Shown: positions 36,029 to 45,608, numbered from the stretch's first letter. The stretch is 64,000 nucleotides of DNA from JBPOFY01 sp051252415 (GCA_051252415.1 JBPOGA010000006.1:132697-196696), one strand, 5' to 3'. Program-made: numbers and translations. The notes: generated from the letters alone by a model not told the origin.

Positions 36029-36149
36029 CTGCTTACCATCTACGCGCTAATCGCGCTTCGTCCGCCCTGTAGTCACGTATCTATATACGCTCCTTTGGGC
36101 GTCAGTTGCAAAGCACACATCTCATCCTATTGCATAATCTGGTTTGAAT

Positions 36150-36659
36150 GTGTATGCTTTGCTAGAAGCACTTTTATTTACTATCTATCTACCTGTGAAT
36201 ATAATTCATCGTATTCGTGAGCGAATTTTCGGTTGCGGGCATAAATTGCCAGAAAATAGCACCAGAGCTGAGCGTGGACAATTTGGCGAAGACCTCGCCA
36301 CTGACTATTGTCGTAAGGAGTTGGGCTATAAGGTAATCGTCCGCAATTGGCGTTTTAAGCGGGATGAGGTCGATTTGATATGTCAGGATGGAGAGGTCTT
36401 AGTCTTCATCGAAGTGAGGGCTCGTGACGAAAAAGCGCTCGTGTCAGGCTTTCATTCTGTAGGTAAGCATAAGAAAGAGGTTTTGCTACGTGCGTATAAG
36501 CAGTATTTAAATCAGTTGCAAAATCCGCCGAAACACTTCCGTTTTGACATTATAGGCGTTGCGATTTCCAACAATGGGGTTAGTGAGGTTCATCACTACG
36601 CAAACGTGCCACTTTTTAGTAAACATTTCACCGCTCGAAAACCTTTAAGCTATGACTGA
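36150..36659 (+). CDS. YraN/UPF0102 family nuclease-like protein
   Basis: The ~169-residue protein has the UPF0102 pattern: RAERGQFGEDLATDYCRKEL, then LGYKVIVRNWRFKRDEVDLICQD (Asp in DEVDLI) and VLVFIEVRARDE (Glu in FIEV), matching the PD-(D/E)XK-like endonuclease core of the Holliday junction resolvase-like YraN group. The N-terminal ~40 residues include a hydrophobic helix (LLEALLFTIYLPVNII), which is unusual for the family. The start may be GTG 36150 or TTG 36144. It overlaps zwf by 8 bp, so the two are probably cotranscribed. Its exact role in the cell is unknown. Confidence 0.82.
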   Translation: MYALLEALLFTIYLPVNIIHRIRERIFGCGHKLPENSTRAERGQFGEDLATDYCRKELGYKVIVRNWRFKRDEVDLICQDGEVLVFIEVRARDEKALVSGFHSVGKHKKEVLLRAYKQYLNQLQNPPKHFRFDIIGVAISNNGVSEVHHYANVPLFSKHFTARKPLSYD

Positions 36660-38205
36660 CCACACAGACGAACAAAGACACCCTTTTTTGAAAGGATTGA
36701 GTAAGCATCGCGGCGCACCACCGACAGTGATGGTGATTTTTGGCGCTTCCGGTGATTTGACCGCACGTAAATTGGTGCCCGCGATTTTTAATCTCGGTAT
36801 TGATAATTTGCTACCTGGGGAGTTCCATTTGATCGGATTTGGCCGTAAGCCGATTGAAGACGACAATTTTAGAGAGATCATGGACGGGGCGATTGATGAG
36901 CATTCACGTCGTCCATTGAATAAGGAAATATGGGAGCGTGTGCGCCAGAATATGGTATATCACGATGGCGGATATGATGATTTAGAGGCTTTTAAGACGC
37001 TTGCGGAGAGGATCAACAAGATCGAGAAGGGCCTTGGGCGAGATGTGCAGCGCTTGTTCTATATTTCGACACCTCCTGGCGTTTTTGAACCGATTATTAA
37101 GAATCTTGGCAAAAGCGGCATGGCGAAGGCGCATGTGCATACTAAGTTAGCCTCGAAGGTGATTATCGAAAAGCCATTTGGTCGCAATTTGGAGTCTGCG
37201 CGTGAATTGAACACCGCACTGAATAGTGTCTTTGAAGAGCCTCAAGTGTATCGTATCGATCATTATCTTGGTAAAGAGACGGTCCAGGATCTGTTGGTCC
37301 AGCGTTTTGCAAATTCGATCTTCGAGCCGATGTGGAATCGTGAATACGTGGACAATGTGCAGATTACTGTAGCCGAGAGTCTCGGTGTCGGCACACGCGG
37401 CGGCTATTACGATACCAGTGGCGCGCTACGCGATATGATTCAGAACCACACCATGCAATTGGTTGCGCTGACTGCAATGGAGCCGCCAGTGTCGCTTGAT
37501 CCAGAGTCCATTCGTGACGAGAAGGTGAAAGTGTTGAAAGCGATCCAGCCTCTGAAGTTAGATGCTGAAGGTGGAGATGTGGTGCGTGCTCGTTACACCG
37601 ATGGCTTAGTCAATGGTGCACCAGAGAAGGGTTACATGGACGAGCAAGGGATACCTAAAAACTCCTCAACCGAAACGTATGCCGCACTTCGCCTTTCGAT
37701 TAATAATTGGCGCTGGCAAGGTGTACCTTTCTACATTCGTTCAGGTAAGCGTATGGCGCGTCGTGCGAGTGAGATTGCGATTCAATTTAAACGGCCTCCT
37801 GGTATTCTGTTTTCAGAGGGTGATAAATTTAACGTAGCACCTAATACGATGGTGATCAGTATCCAGCCGGATGAGGGTGTGACCTTGGTCATGAACTCAA
37901 AGATCCCTGGCCTGGAGACACGCACCCAACCCGTGAAGATGCACTTTCGCTATTCGACTACTTTCGGCTCGAATACACCAGAAGCCTACGAGCGTTTGAT
38001 TCTCGACGCGATGATCGGTGATAGCACCTTGTTCATTCGTGGTGATGAAACTGAAGCTTCATGGAAGTTGGTGACACCGATACTCAAGCATTGGGAAGAG
38101 TGTGGCTCGCACGGCATGGCAGAATATGCCGCTGGTTCGTGGGGACCGCTCGAGAGTGAGCGTTTATTATTCGTGAAAGGACATCAATGGCGCCGCTCTG
38201 GTTGA
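36652..38205 (+). CDS. zwf: Glucose-6-phosphate 1-dehydrogenase
   Basis: A 517-residue enzyme. MVIFGASGDLTARKLVPAIF is the NADP loop, RIDHYLGKETVQDLL carries the catalytic His and the substrate-binding Tyr/Lys, and VIIEKPFG holds the conserved Lys-Pro. IRSGKRM is the C-terminal substrate site. It performs the first step of the oxidative pentose phosphate pathway. It overlaps yraN at the start and is 45 bp upstream of an OpcA-like gene, its known assembly partner in other bacteria. Length and motifs are normal. Confidence 0.96.
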   Translation: MTDHTDEQRHPFLKGLSKHRGAPPTVMVIFGASGDLTARKLVPAIFNLGIDNLLPGEFHLIGFGRKPIEDDNFREIMDGAIDEHSRRPLNKEIWERVRQNMVYHDGGYDDLEAFKTLAERINKIEKGLGRDVQRLFYISTPPGVFEPIIKNLGKSGMAKAHVHTKLASKVIIEKPFGRNLESARELNTALNSVFEEPQVYRIDHYLGKETVQDLLVQRFANSIFEPMWNREYVDNVQITVAESLGVGTRGGYYDTSGALRDMIQNHTMQLVALTAMEPPVSLDPESIRDEKVKVLKAIQPLKLDAEGGDVVRARYTDGLVNGAPEKGYMDEQGIPKNSSTETYAALRLSINNWRWQGVPFYIRSGKRMARRASEIAIQFKRPPGILFSEGDKFNVAPNTMVISIQPDEGVTLVMNSKIPGLETRTQPVKMHFRYSTTFGSNTPEAYERLILDAMIGDSTLFIRGDETEASWKLVTPILKHWEECGSHGMAEYAAGSWGPLESERLLFVKGHQWRRSG

Positions 38206-38250
38206 GCTGCCTTGATGGAATTGAACACCTGAACCTGATTGGAATTTTCT

Positions 38251-39237
38251 ATGTCTGAATTAATTGATGCATTACCCGGAGTTAAACTTCCCGTGGGCGA
38301 AGTAACTAGTCGCCTCGCTTCGATGTGGGGTAGCGGACCGTCGGCATCGCCTTCAGAATTTCGTGCTTCACAGATGAATGTTGTGCTGCACTTTGGCTTG
38401 GACGTTAGCGTCGAAGAAGCATGTGAGCGATTTGATACTGTGTTGAAGTTTGCACAGCGATATCCGAGTAGGATTATCGTTCTTTGCCCGTCTCACGAAG
38501 TGAGCGATGGGTCAATGAGCGCGAAGCTATTTAGCCAGTGCTACATCGGTGAATCACATCGTGAGATGTGTTGTTGCGAGGCGTTGCTACTTGGATACCA
38601 GTCTGAGGACTGCGGCTACCTTTCGAATCAAGTATCAGTATGGTTGGAGCCTGACCTGCCGACTTACCATTGGTTCAGTGGTGTGCCCAGACAGCGGATC
38701 GAAACCTACTATGATAACTTGTTAGTCGGTGTGCGTCGGTGCGTGTATGATAGCAGCATTGAGGAAGATGATTTCTTAGAGTTGGCTTGGCCGGCTTCTG
38801 TGCGGATCAGTGATCTCGCGACGGCTCGCTTGCTGCCCGTTCGTCAGGCAATAGGTCAGTTTCTAAGCGGCTATGAGATAGAAAGTTTATGCAGTGGTTT
38901 GGAGTCGGTTTTAGTAGCGCATTGCGAGACGATGTCAGGGGAAGGGCATCGATTGATGGAATGGATCAAGGATTGCCTCGGAGAATGCTCGAAGTTCGAT
39001 GGTTACAGTGCTAAGGATTCTCAGTTCATCGTCGGCGGAGCTGGCGAGTTGGATGACGAATGCGTGCTTACACTAGAATTGAAGTATTCAGACGACCGAT
39101 ATTTCAAATGGCGCAAGTTTAGCGATGGCTCTATGGGTGAGATTCAAGCCTATCTAGGGAAGACCAGAGAAACTATCAGTACACGTGTGAAGGCCATGGC
39201 TCCAGAGCAGGCATTATCTGAGGCCTTATTCTTCTAG
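38251..39237 (+). CDS. opcA: OpcA-like glucose-6-phosphate dehydrogenase assembly protein
   Basis: A 328-residue protein with ASQMNVVLHFGLDVSVEEAC and YPSRIIVLCPS near the N-terminus, LLLGYQSEDCGYLSNQVSVW, and LEPDLPTYHWFSGVP, matching the OpcA family that activates or oligomerises Zwf in cyanobacteria and actinobacteria. It directly follows zwf. It is cytosolic, without a signal peptide. The frame opens at TTG 38239, but ATG 38251 is preferred. Its TAG stop shares the CTAG palindrome with the stop of the convergent peroxiredoxin gene. Confidence 0.83.
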   Translation: MSELIDALPGVKLPVGEVTSRLASMWGSGPSASPSEFRASQMNVVLHFGLDVSVEEACERFDTVLKFAQRYPSRIIVLCPSHEVSDGSMSAKLFSQCYIGESHREMCCCEALLLGYQSEDCGYLSNQVSVWLEPDLPTYHWFSGVPRQRIETYYDNLLVGVRRCVYDSSIEEDDFLELAWPASVRISDLATARLLPVRQAIGQFLSGYEIESLCSGLESVLVAHCETMSGEGHRLMEWIKDCLGECSKFDGYSAKDSQFIVGGAGELDDECVLTLELKYSDDRYFKWRKFSDGSMGEIQAYLGKTRETISTRVKAMAPEQALSEALFF

Positions 39238-39725
39238 TTCAATTCATCGAGTGCAGTGAGCACATCAGATGCTTGGTTGGTAGTGGATGCTTTGAGGTCG
39301 CGCCAGACGAGGATTCCGTCGCGAAAGATATAGGCTTGTCGGCTCCACTTACCTTTGCCGAAGGCTTTACTAACCGAGCCATCTGTATCTGCAATTAGTG
39401 CAAAAGGCAGTTCGTGGCGTTCATGGAATTCACTCTGTAGTGTAGCGGTGTCGCTAGACGCACCGAATATTTTGACATCACGTTCTTTAAGCAGATCCCA
39501 ACTGTCGCGCATGCTGCATACCTGCTTAGTGCAACCTGAAGTCATTGCTTTGGGGTAGAAAAACACGACAGTGATGCCTGTCTGTAATTCTGCCCCTAAA
39601 TCTAGGGGGGCGCCCGTGTGGTCGATGGTCGAGACTGCAGGAGCGGCAGCACCAATTTTAATTTCGTCGCCGAATAAATTGCTGAGTAAGGAGAAGGACA
39701 TGATAAATAGAAGTGTGGTTCTCAT
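39234..39725 (-). CDS. Peroxiredoxin (Bcp/PrxQ-like), exported
   Basis: The 163-residue protein has a signal peptide (TTLLFIMSFSLLSNLFGDE) and then a thioredoxin-fold peroxidase domain. TVVFFYPKAMTSGCTKQVCSMRD holds the peroxidatic Cys and a resolving Cys five residues later, the PrxQ arrangement, and LIADTDGSVSKAFG and QAYIFRDG follow. It would reduce peroxides in the periplasm with an external thiol donor. Export is unusual for PrxQ but seen in some bacteria. It is convergent with opcA with overlapping stop codons. Confidence 0.87.
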   Translation of the reverse strand: MRTTLLFIMSFSLLSNLFGDEIKIGAAAPAVSTIDHTGAPLDLGAELQTGITVVFFYPKAMTSGCTKQVCSMRDSWDLLKERDVKIFGASSDTATLQSEFHERHELPFALIADTDGSVSKAFGKGKWSRQAYIFRDGILVWRDLKASTTNQASDVLTALDELN

Positions 39726-39773
39726 ATGCGTATCGAAAGGGGTGGAAGTTTCAGACAGTAATACTTGGTAACA

Positions 39774-40133
39774 CTATTCGAGCACTTGTTCGATTATTTC
39801 GGAAAGTTTTTCGGTCGTTCTCGCCAGTCGACTGGAGAGTGTTTTGATCATTTTTACAGCCACATCTGGATGCTCTTCTATCAGTGCCTCGATACTTTGG
39901 CATTCATACTTAATCACAGTCGTCTCATTGCGTGCCCTAATACTGCCGCTTCGGGCTTTGCCGGAAATAAAGCCCATTTCTCCAAATATGGAACCTGGGT
40001 AGATGATGACATTGAGTAGTGTGTCATCTATGAATATTTCAACTGCACCTTTTTGCAGAACGTAAAAGCATGTGTCGTTTGCGCCTTGTTTGATGATTAT
40101 GGCGCCCGTAGGGTAGGTTTCGATTGTCTGCAC
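39774..40133 (-). CDS. Single-domain cyclic nucleotide-binding protein
   Basis: A 119-residue stand-alone CNB domain. PTGAIIIKQGANDTCFYVLQ is the first half, YPGSIFGEMGFISGKARSGS is the phosphate-binding cassette with a Gly-Glu pair and Arg (FGEMGF, ARSGS), and a helical C-terminus (LSSRLARTTEKLSEIIEQV) follows. No DNA-binding or effector domain is attached, so it may regulate a partner protein. Whether it binds cAMP, cGMP or c-di-GMP cannot be told. It is divergent from the methyltransferase-GT2 gene. Confidence 0.83.
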   Translation of the reverse strand: MQTIETYPTGAIIIKQGANDTCFYVLQKGAVEIFIDDTLLNVIIYPGSIFGEMGFISGKARSGSIRARNETTVIKYECQSIEALIEEHPDVAVKMIKTLSSRLARTTEKLSEIIEQVLE

Positions 40134-40249
40134 GATTTCTAGTGAATAGATAACTACGATACAGGCAAGCTATGGTTGCTGGGTAGTCTTCTGGTGGTTT
40201 TTGGCTTTCCGCTACGCGAATTGGTCTACTTACTGTGCATTTTAAATAT

Positions 40250-41662
40250 ATGGATTATAAAGCACACTTCAATTGGGTCGCAGAAAACGATGCCAAGCCT
40301 CGTAAGAAGCAAGGCGGATTTCACGCTCAGATGATTCGTAAGTTACGTCATCATATTCGGCCTGGTTCTCGGGTGCTTGAGTGGGGCTGCGGGCGCGGTG
40401 ATTTACTGGCACAGCTAGAGGTTTCGCGTGGAGTCGGCGTTGATGTGAGTCCTAAAATGGTGGAGCAAGCAAAGGCAAAGCATTCTGAAAAAACGCTAGA
40501 ATTTCGCCAAGGAGACCTGCATGAGAATGCGGTGGATGAAGAATTTGATGCGATCGTCATGGACTATCTCTGCGGTTATCTGACGGATATCCAGAAGAGC
40601 TTCGAGAATTTACGGGCATCTTGTCACCCGCGAACTCGCTTGTATGTGACCTCGTTGAATAATTTGTGGAAACCTTTATTTTGGCTGGGGCAAAAAATGG
40701 GTTTTGTATTGAAGCAGCCGCCCAGTAATTGGCTGACCACGGACGATTTGGTGAACCTCTTGGAGCTGTCTGGGTTTGAGGTGATTAAAAAGAGCACTGA
40801 GCAGTTGTTCCCGTTTAAGGTGCCGTTTTTAGATGGTTTCTTTAATCGATTCTTAGCGCATCTTCCAGTGTTTCGTCATATGGGAGTATCGCTGTTTTTG
40901 ATCGCGCGGCCAATTATGAAACCTCGGATTGAAGGTGAGTATAGCTGTTCAGTTATCTTGCCCGCGCGTAATGAATCGGGGCACATCAAACCAGCTTTAG
41001 ATCGTATCCCAGTGCTTGGGCATAAAACGGAGCTGATTATTGTCGAAGGCAACAGCACAGACGATACTTGGGAGGTCATTCAAAAAGAAGTCGCTGCTTA
41101 CGACGGTCCGCTCGACGTGCGCATTATGCAGCAACCCGGTAAAGGTAAGTGGGATGCAGTTTTTGTAGGGTTCGCAGAAGCCAAAGGCGATGTGATCGTG
41201 ATACAGGATGGTGACCTCACGGCCCCACCAGAGGATCTGCCCAAATTTTATGATGCGATTGCCAGTGGCTGTGCAGAGTTTGCAAATGGCAGTCGTCTAG
41301 TGTATCCGATGGAATCAGAGGCGATGAAACCGCTAAACTTTTGTGGTAATAAGTTCTTCGCGCTCGCCTTGAGCTTTGTCATTGATTGCCCGATCAAGGA
41401 CAGCCTCTGTGGCACTAAGATGCTGTTGCGCGAAGATTATGATCGTTTACTCAAGCGCATCGAAGAGTTTGGTGAGTTCGACCCTTATGGTGACTTCAAC
41501 CTTATCTTTGGATCTTCTCTGCTTGATTTGGCGATCCGTGATGTGCCAGTCCGCTATAAGGACCGTGCTTATGGCGACACCAATATCTCTCGCTTTTCTG
41601 GAGCTGCGCTACTCTTGCGAATGACCTGGTTTGGTATTCGCAAGCTACGATTCCATTCCTAA
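40250..41662 (+). CDS. SAM methyltransferase fused to family 2 glycosyltransferase
   Basis: A 470-residue two-domain protein. The N-terminal ~215 residues are a class I methyltransferase (SRVLEWGCGRGDLLAQLE, GVGVDVSPKMVEQAKAK, DAIVMDYLCGYL). From residue ~225 a GT2 domain of the dolichol-phosphate-mannose-synthase type follows (SCSVILPARNESGHIKPALD, EGNSTDDTWEVI, VIQDGDLTAPPEDLP, DSLCGTKMLLR). It would transfer a sugar to a polyprenyl phosphate or similar acceptor and methylate a linked product. No glycan genes are adjacent. The upstream GTG 40235 is a weaker start than ATG 40250. Confidence 0.85.
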   Translation: MDYKAHFNWVAENDAKPRKKQGGFHAQMIRKLRHHIRPGSRVLEWGCGRGDLLAQLEVSRGVGVDVSPKMVEQAKAKHSEKTLEFRQGDLHENAVDEEFDAIVMDYLCGYLTDIQKSFENLRASCHPRTRLYVTSLNNLWKPLFWLGQKMGFVLKQPPSNWLTTDDLVNLLELSGFEVIKKSTEQLFPFKVPFLDGFFNRFLAHLPVFRHMGVSLFLIARPIMKPRIEGEYSCSVILPARNESGHIKPALDRIPVLGHKTELIIVEGNSTDDTWEVIQKEVAAYDGPLDVRIMQQPGKGKWDAVFVGFAEAKGDVIVIQDGDLTAPPEDLPKFYDAIASGCAEFANGSRLVYPMESEAMKPLNFCGNKFFALALSFVIDCPIKDSLCGTKMLLREDYDRLLKRIEEFGEFDPYGDFNLIFGSSLLDLAIRDVPVRYKDRAYGDTNISRFSGAALLLRMTWFGIRKLRFHS

Positions 41663-41663
41663 T

Positions 41664-42164
41664 TTACTCGGTCGCTGCAGGTGCCTCAGTTGTCTCAGGC
41701 ACGACTGCGTCAGCAGCTTCTTTTTTAGGCGCATTGTCGATAAGCTCGGCTCTTGCGGCTTTTACCGCTTCAAGGATTTTATTAAGGGTTTCCTTAGTTG
41801 AATCACTGGTGTCCTCAGAGTTCATCTGAGTAGTAATACGTGTTTCAGTATTTTCTCCACGCACAGTAAGCGCGGCGGTGAGCACTTTGTCTAATTTTGC
41901 TTTAGCGTCTTTGTTTAAATACCAGAGTTGGCGATGCATCGCTCCAGCAGCGATGCCGTTGTCGATGACTGCTGCAAGATTGCCCATGGAGGTTAGGTCG
42001 AGTGTGTTTTGACCTTGAACATAGACAGTCAACGGGAACGCCATTTCGCCTGCTATTGCATGAGCTCGCATGTTCGTTGCGCCGTAGCGGCCACCGGTTT
42101 CAAAAATGGCGAGCGCAGCAAAGACCAATGCAAGTGGTAAGAGTAGAGACTTAATTTTATCCAT
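41664..42164 (-). CDS. Membrane-anchored hypothetical protein
   Basis: The 166 residues begin with one uncleaved-looking membrane helix (KSLLLPLALVFAALAIFETG), followed by an extracytoplasmic domain with the odd motif NLAAVIDNGIAAGAMHRQLWYL and an acidic Ala-rich tail (KKEAADAVVPETTEAPAATE). I do not recognise the family. It lies 43 bp downstream of pyk on the same strand and may be cotranscribed with it; its stop is convergent with the fusion gene. Codon use is like its neighbours. Confidence 0.6.
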   Translation of the reverse strand: MDKIKSLLLPLALVFAALAIFETGGRYGATNMRAHAIAGEMAFPLTVYVQGQNTLDLTSMGNLAAVIDNGIAAGAMHRQLWYLNKDAKAKLDKVLTAALTVRGENTETRITTQMNSEDTSDSTKETLNKILEAVKAARAELIDNAPKKEAADAVVPETTEAPAATE

Positions 42165-42207
42165 GAAACTGTAGGGTGATGATTAGCAGATCATTTAATG
42201 CTAAAAA

Positions 42208-43629
42208 TCATTCTAGTTCACGTATTTGTGTGCTGTCGATTAAGTTCTCGCCCGCATACATCTTGGTCACCACGACGAGTGGGTCGCCGATATTGCACCA
42301 TTTATATTCTATCAAGCGGTTAAATGCAGTTTGAATTGTCACCTCATGATCGTGGTTGAAATCGATTAAGAACGGCTCGATTCCACGCATGATAAGGAGC
42401 TGTTTGAAGAGCACAAGATCATCCGTGAATGCATAGATAGGAAGCTGTGGCCTCATCGATGAGAGTTTCTGTGCAAAAAGGCCACGACGAGTGAATACCA
42501 CGATTGCTGCGTCTAGAGAACTGGCTAATTGCGCAGCCGATTTGAGCATTTTTGTCTTTGGCAGTGTCAACTTGATATCGTCACGGATCGGCAGAGTCTC
42601 GTTTTGCTCCATACGGAAGGCGATACGATTGATTGTCTCGACACACTCGACTGGATACTTTCCCACGGTCGTTTCGCCCGAAAGCATCACACAGTCGGCT
42701 TGTTCGCGGATGGCATTTGCAATATCAGTGACTTCGGCACGCGTTGGTATGGGCGACTCAATCATCGACTCCAGCATGTGCGTGGCGACAATCACCGGCT
42801 TAGTGCCTTGTATGCAGGCGTTAATTGCGCGTAATTGGATCAGTGGCAAGTCTTCGAATGGGCACTCGATACCAAGGTCGCCACGGGCGACCATCAAGCC
42901 ATCGGATGCTTTTATGATTCCCTCAAGGTTTTTGATCGCCTGTTGGTCTTCAATTTTAGCAATGATCTTAGCCTTCGAGCCATTATCGTCTAAATACTTG
43001 TGGAAAATATCTAGGTCTGCTGGCTCACGAACAAATGAGAGCGCAAAAAATTCAATATTCTCTTCGACGCCTACGTCGATATCGGCTTGGTCTTTTTTAG
43101 TGAGAGCAGGGAGGTTTACCCGCACACCCGGTAGGTTTATATGGCGGCGATTGCCTAGAGGTCCGGGGATGATTACTTCGCAACGCACACGCGAATCGAC
43201 GATCTCTAATACTTTGAGGCGGATGAGGCCACTATCGACCAGAACGGTATCGCCGACATTCATGTCTGCGGCTAAGTCTTGATAGTTTACGTCAACTCGG
43301 CGTATGCCGTCTTCGCCCGTGCCTCCAACACCTTCACCATAAGTGAAGTCAAATGTTTCGCCCTCAATCAGTTCGAAAGTCTCAGGCACATCTCCTGTGC
43401 GGATTTCAGGCCCTTTCACATCCATCATGATGGCGATTTGGCGACCGACTCGGTCGCAAACCTTGCGCACACGGCGAATAATCTCACGGGTCCACGCATG
43501 ATCCGCGTGGGCCATATTGATGCGGCAAATATCGACGCCTGTCTTAATTAACTTTTCAAGAGTGACCTCATCCATTGTGGCAGGGCCCACTGTGAAGATG
43601 ATTTTGGTTTTACGGTATGCAGTTTCCAT
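42208..43629 (-). CDS. pyk: Pyruvate kinase
   Basis: A 473-residue enzyme. RKTKIIFTVGPATMDEVTLE starts the barrel, MMDVKGPEIRTGD, KIEDQQAIKNLEGII (Lys/Glu of the active site), VARGDLGIECPFEDLP and VMLSGETTVGKYPVE are all present, followed by the C-terminal regulatory domain (AAIVVFTRRGLFAQKLSSMRP). It makes pyruvate and ATP from PEP. It is followed by a small membrane protein and preceded, 8 bp away, by an MBL hydrolase, all on the minus strand, so the three may form an operon. Confidence 0.95.
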   Translation of the reverse strand: METAYRKTKIIFTVGPATMDEVTLEKLIKTGVDICRINMAHADHAWTREIIRRVRKVCDRVGRQIAIMMDVKGPEIRTGDVPETFELIEGETFDFTYGEGVGGTGEDGIRRVDVNYQDLAADMNVGDTVLVDSGLIRLKVLEIVDSRVRCEVIIPGPLGNRRHINLPGVRVNLPALTKKDQADIDVGVEENIEFFALSFVREPADLDIFHKYLDDNGSKAKIIAKIEDQQAIKNLEGIIKASDGLMVARGDLGIECPFEDLPLIQLRAINACIQGTKPVIVATHMLESMIESPIPTRAEVTDIANAIREQADCVMLSGETTVGKYPVECVETINRIAFRMEQNETLPIRDDIKLTLPKTKMLKSAAQLASSLDAAIVVFTRRGLFAQKLSSMRPQLPIYAFTDDLVLFKQLLIMRGIEPFLIDFNHDHEVTIQTAFNRLIEYKWCNIGDPLVVVTKMYAGENLIDSTQIRELE

Positions 43630-43637
43630 AATGAGTT

Positions 43638-44447
43638 TCAGGATGCGTTGTTTCTAGCACATGGCGTGCTAGGATTTGGGTTTATAATATTTATTGTGTA
43701 TCTGCCTTCTGTATTTAGCTCGGCAAGGCGTTTCTCGACACAAGTCACAGTGTTACAGTCTTTGCTTAGGTGAGCAATGTAGACATTTTGAAGTTTATTT
43801 GAGTTTTCGAGGCTAAGAAGCAATTCATAGGCTGCATCGTTCGATAAATGACCATGACGGCCTCGAATGCGTTGTTTTGTTGACCACGGTCGCTTTTCGT
43901 CTCGTTCAAGCAGATCTTCATCATAGTTTGCTTCGAGAACAAGGGTTTCCACCGTTTGAATTCGCTCACGAACATGCGCAGGAACGTAACCAAGGTCCGT
44001 CACCCAGCCTAAACCTTGGCGTGGAGAGAACATATCGCCTTCTTCTCCCCAGTGAAAGGTGTAGCCCACTGGGTCGTAGGCGTCATGTGGGATTGAAAAG
44101 GAGCGCACCTCGATATCCTGGAACTGGAAAGTCGTGCCTGTTTGGAAAATTTGCCAGTTCGGGCGCTTTTTGAGCTTACTTTGCACCGCATCCGCCGTGT
44201 CACGGTTGGCAAATACTGGTAAATCCGCCCGACTAGCCAGACCTCGTATGCCCTGAGCGTGGTCTGTATGCTCATGGGTGAGGAAAACGGCGTCGATTTG
44301 ATCGAGTGACTCGCCAATCGCAGCTAGCATTTCGCCGATTCGCTTGCCTGAAAACCCAGCATCAACCAGTACTTTTGTATTTCCAGTGCATAGCAGACCG
44401 CAATTTCCATTGCTGCTGGAGCCTAATATTTGAAAGTGCGGAGTCAT
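43638..44447 (-). CDS. MBL-fold metallo-hydrolase, YycJ/WalJ-like
   Basis: The 269-residue protein begins with FQILGSSSNGNCGLLCTGNT and continues with VLVDAGFSGKRIGEML, then the metal motif THEHTDHAQGIRGL (HxHxDH), FSIPHDAYDPVGYTF, and GHLSNDAAYELLLS near the end. This matches YycJ (WalJ), a 5' exonuclease-like or phosphodiesterase MBL protein in Gram-positive operons. Substrate here is unknown. The frame is open to 44657, but ATG 44447 matches the family N-terminus. It is probably cotranscribed with pyk. Confidence 0.85.
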   Translation of the reverse strand: MTPHFQILGSSSNGNCGLLCTGNTKVLVDAGFSGKRIGEMLAAIGESLDQIDAVFLTHEHTDHAQGIRGLASRADLPVFANRDTADAVQSKLKKRPNWQIFQTGTTFQFQDIEVRSFSIPHDAYDPVGYTFHWGEEGDMFSPRQGLGWVTDLGYVPAHVRERIQTVETLVLEANYDEDLLERDEKRPWSTKQRIRGRHGHLSNDAAYELLLSLENSNKLQNVYIAHLSKDCNTVTCVEKRLAELNTEGRYTINIINPNPSTPCARNNAS

Positions 44448-44627
44448 TGTCTGGAGAAATAGTGTCAAACCAACTCTCCGCAAAGCATTTTTACACTCTT
44501 GCGTATCTGTCAAAATATGCTTTGCTCCGCCGCTCCAATTAATTGACACGCTGGCTTGCGCCCTAGTCATTCGAATACAACTTGTTACGAGTGTAAGGCC
44601 GCAAATAAGCGCGTCGATCTGTGAAAA

Positions 44628-45608
44628 ATGAAAGAGAAACAAAGCAGCCAATCGCAAGACTCACTCGCTCCAGCATTTGTGAAGCCGAGCAAAGTCTATG
44701 ATAAAGATTTCGTCCTGACAGACGAATATCGCGCCGCTCTGCCCGATATGCAGAACGCGGATGCGCAACAGATATTTGGTGCCAATGTGCCCATTTTGAA
44801 AGTCGGCATCTCAAATTTTCGTTTGCCGCTCCGCTACATTACGCCGACATCCGACACCTTGACTCTAGAGACGTCGGTTACTGGCACCGTATCGCTAGAA
44901 GCCAACCAAAAGGGCATCAATATGTCGCGTATCATGCGCGTCTTTTACGATTACCAAGAACGTATTTTTACGCCCGACCTTCTTCAAGATGTGCTGTTGC
45001 ACTATAAGAAGGAAATCAACGCGCACCGTGCACAGTTGAAACTTGATTTTGAATATCCCATTATGAAGCCAAGCCTTCGTAGTGGCCTCGAAGGATGGCA
45101 GTATTACAAGTGCGCCTACGAAGGTCGCGTCGACGAGCTCGATCGCTTCCGTAAATATATCCACTTCGATTTCATCTATTCATCCGCCTGCCCATGCTCA
45201 TCCGAGCTTTCGGAGCACGCACGTGAGAGTCGCGAGGTGTATGGCATCCCGCACTCACAACGCAGCACTGCACGTGTCAGCGTAGAAATAGCCGAAGGCG
45301 AGCATTTGCCAATCGAAGCAATACAAGCGATCTGCCTCGAAGCCCTTCAGACCGAGACGCAAGTTATGGTGAAGCGTGAAGACGAGCAAGCCTTTGCCGA
45401 GATGAATGGTGCGTTTACCAAGTTTGTTGAAGACGCCGCACGCTTGCTCTATGAGCAGCTCGATGCAGAGTCGAAGATCGTCGATTTCCAAGTCGCATGC
45501 GCTCACTTAGAGTCCTTGCACTCCCACGACGCAGTCGCAGTCATTAATAAAGGTGTGCCAGGTGGATTCACCGGTCACTTCGAAGACTTCAAAGGTTTGA
45601 TTCGTTAG
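44628..45608 (+). CDS. folE2: GTP cyclohydrolase FolE2 (type IB)
   Basis: A 326-residue protein. VPILKVGISNFRLPLRYITP is the N-terminal FolE2 signature, SRIMRVFYDYQE holds active-site residues, and YSSACPCSSELSEHARE carries the metal-binding Cys of the family. A conserved Glu segment (RVSVEIAEGEHLPIEAI) follows. It opens GTP to dihydroneopterin triphosphate for folate (or queuosine-related) synthesis and, unlike FolE, works with metals other than zinc. It is divergent from the MBL gene, and no folate genes are nearby. Length is slightly above average because of an N-terminal extension of about 40 residues. Confidence 0.92.
   Translation: MKEKQSSQSQDSLAPAFVKPSKVYDKDFVLTDEYRAALPDMQNADAQQIFGANVPILKVGISNFRLPLRYITPTSDTLTLETSVTGTVSLEANQKGINMSRIMRVFYDYQERIFTPDLLQDVLLHYKKEINAHRAQLKLDFEYPIMKPSLRSGLEGWQYYKCAYEGRVDELDRFRKYIHFDFIYSSACPCSSELSEHARESREVYGIPHSQRSTARVSVEIAEGEHLPIEAIQAICLEALQTETQVMVKREDEQAFAEMNGAFTKFVEDAARLLYEQLDAESKIVDFQVACAHLESLHSHDAVAVINKGVPGGFTGHFEDFKGLIR

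Noticed and set aside
42491..43282. A 263-residue plus-strand frame opposite pyk
   Set aside because: Ser/Arg-rich shadow of a well-supported pyruvate kinase gene; no family resemblance.
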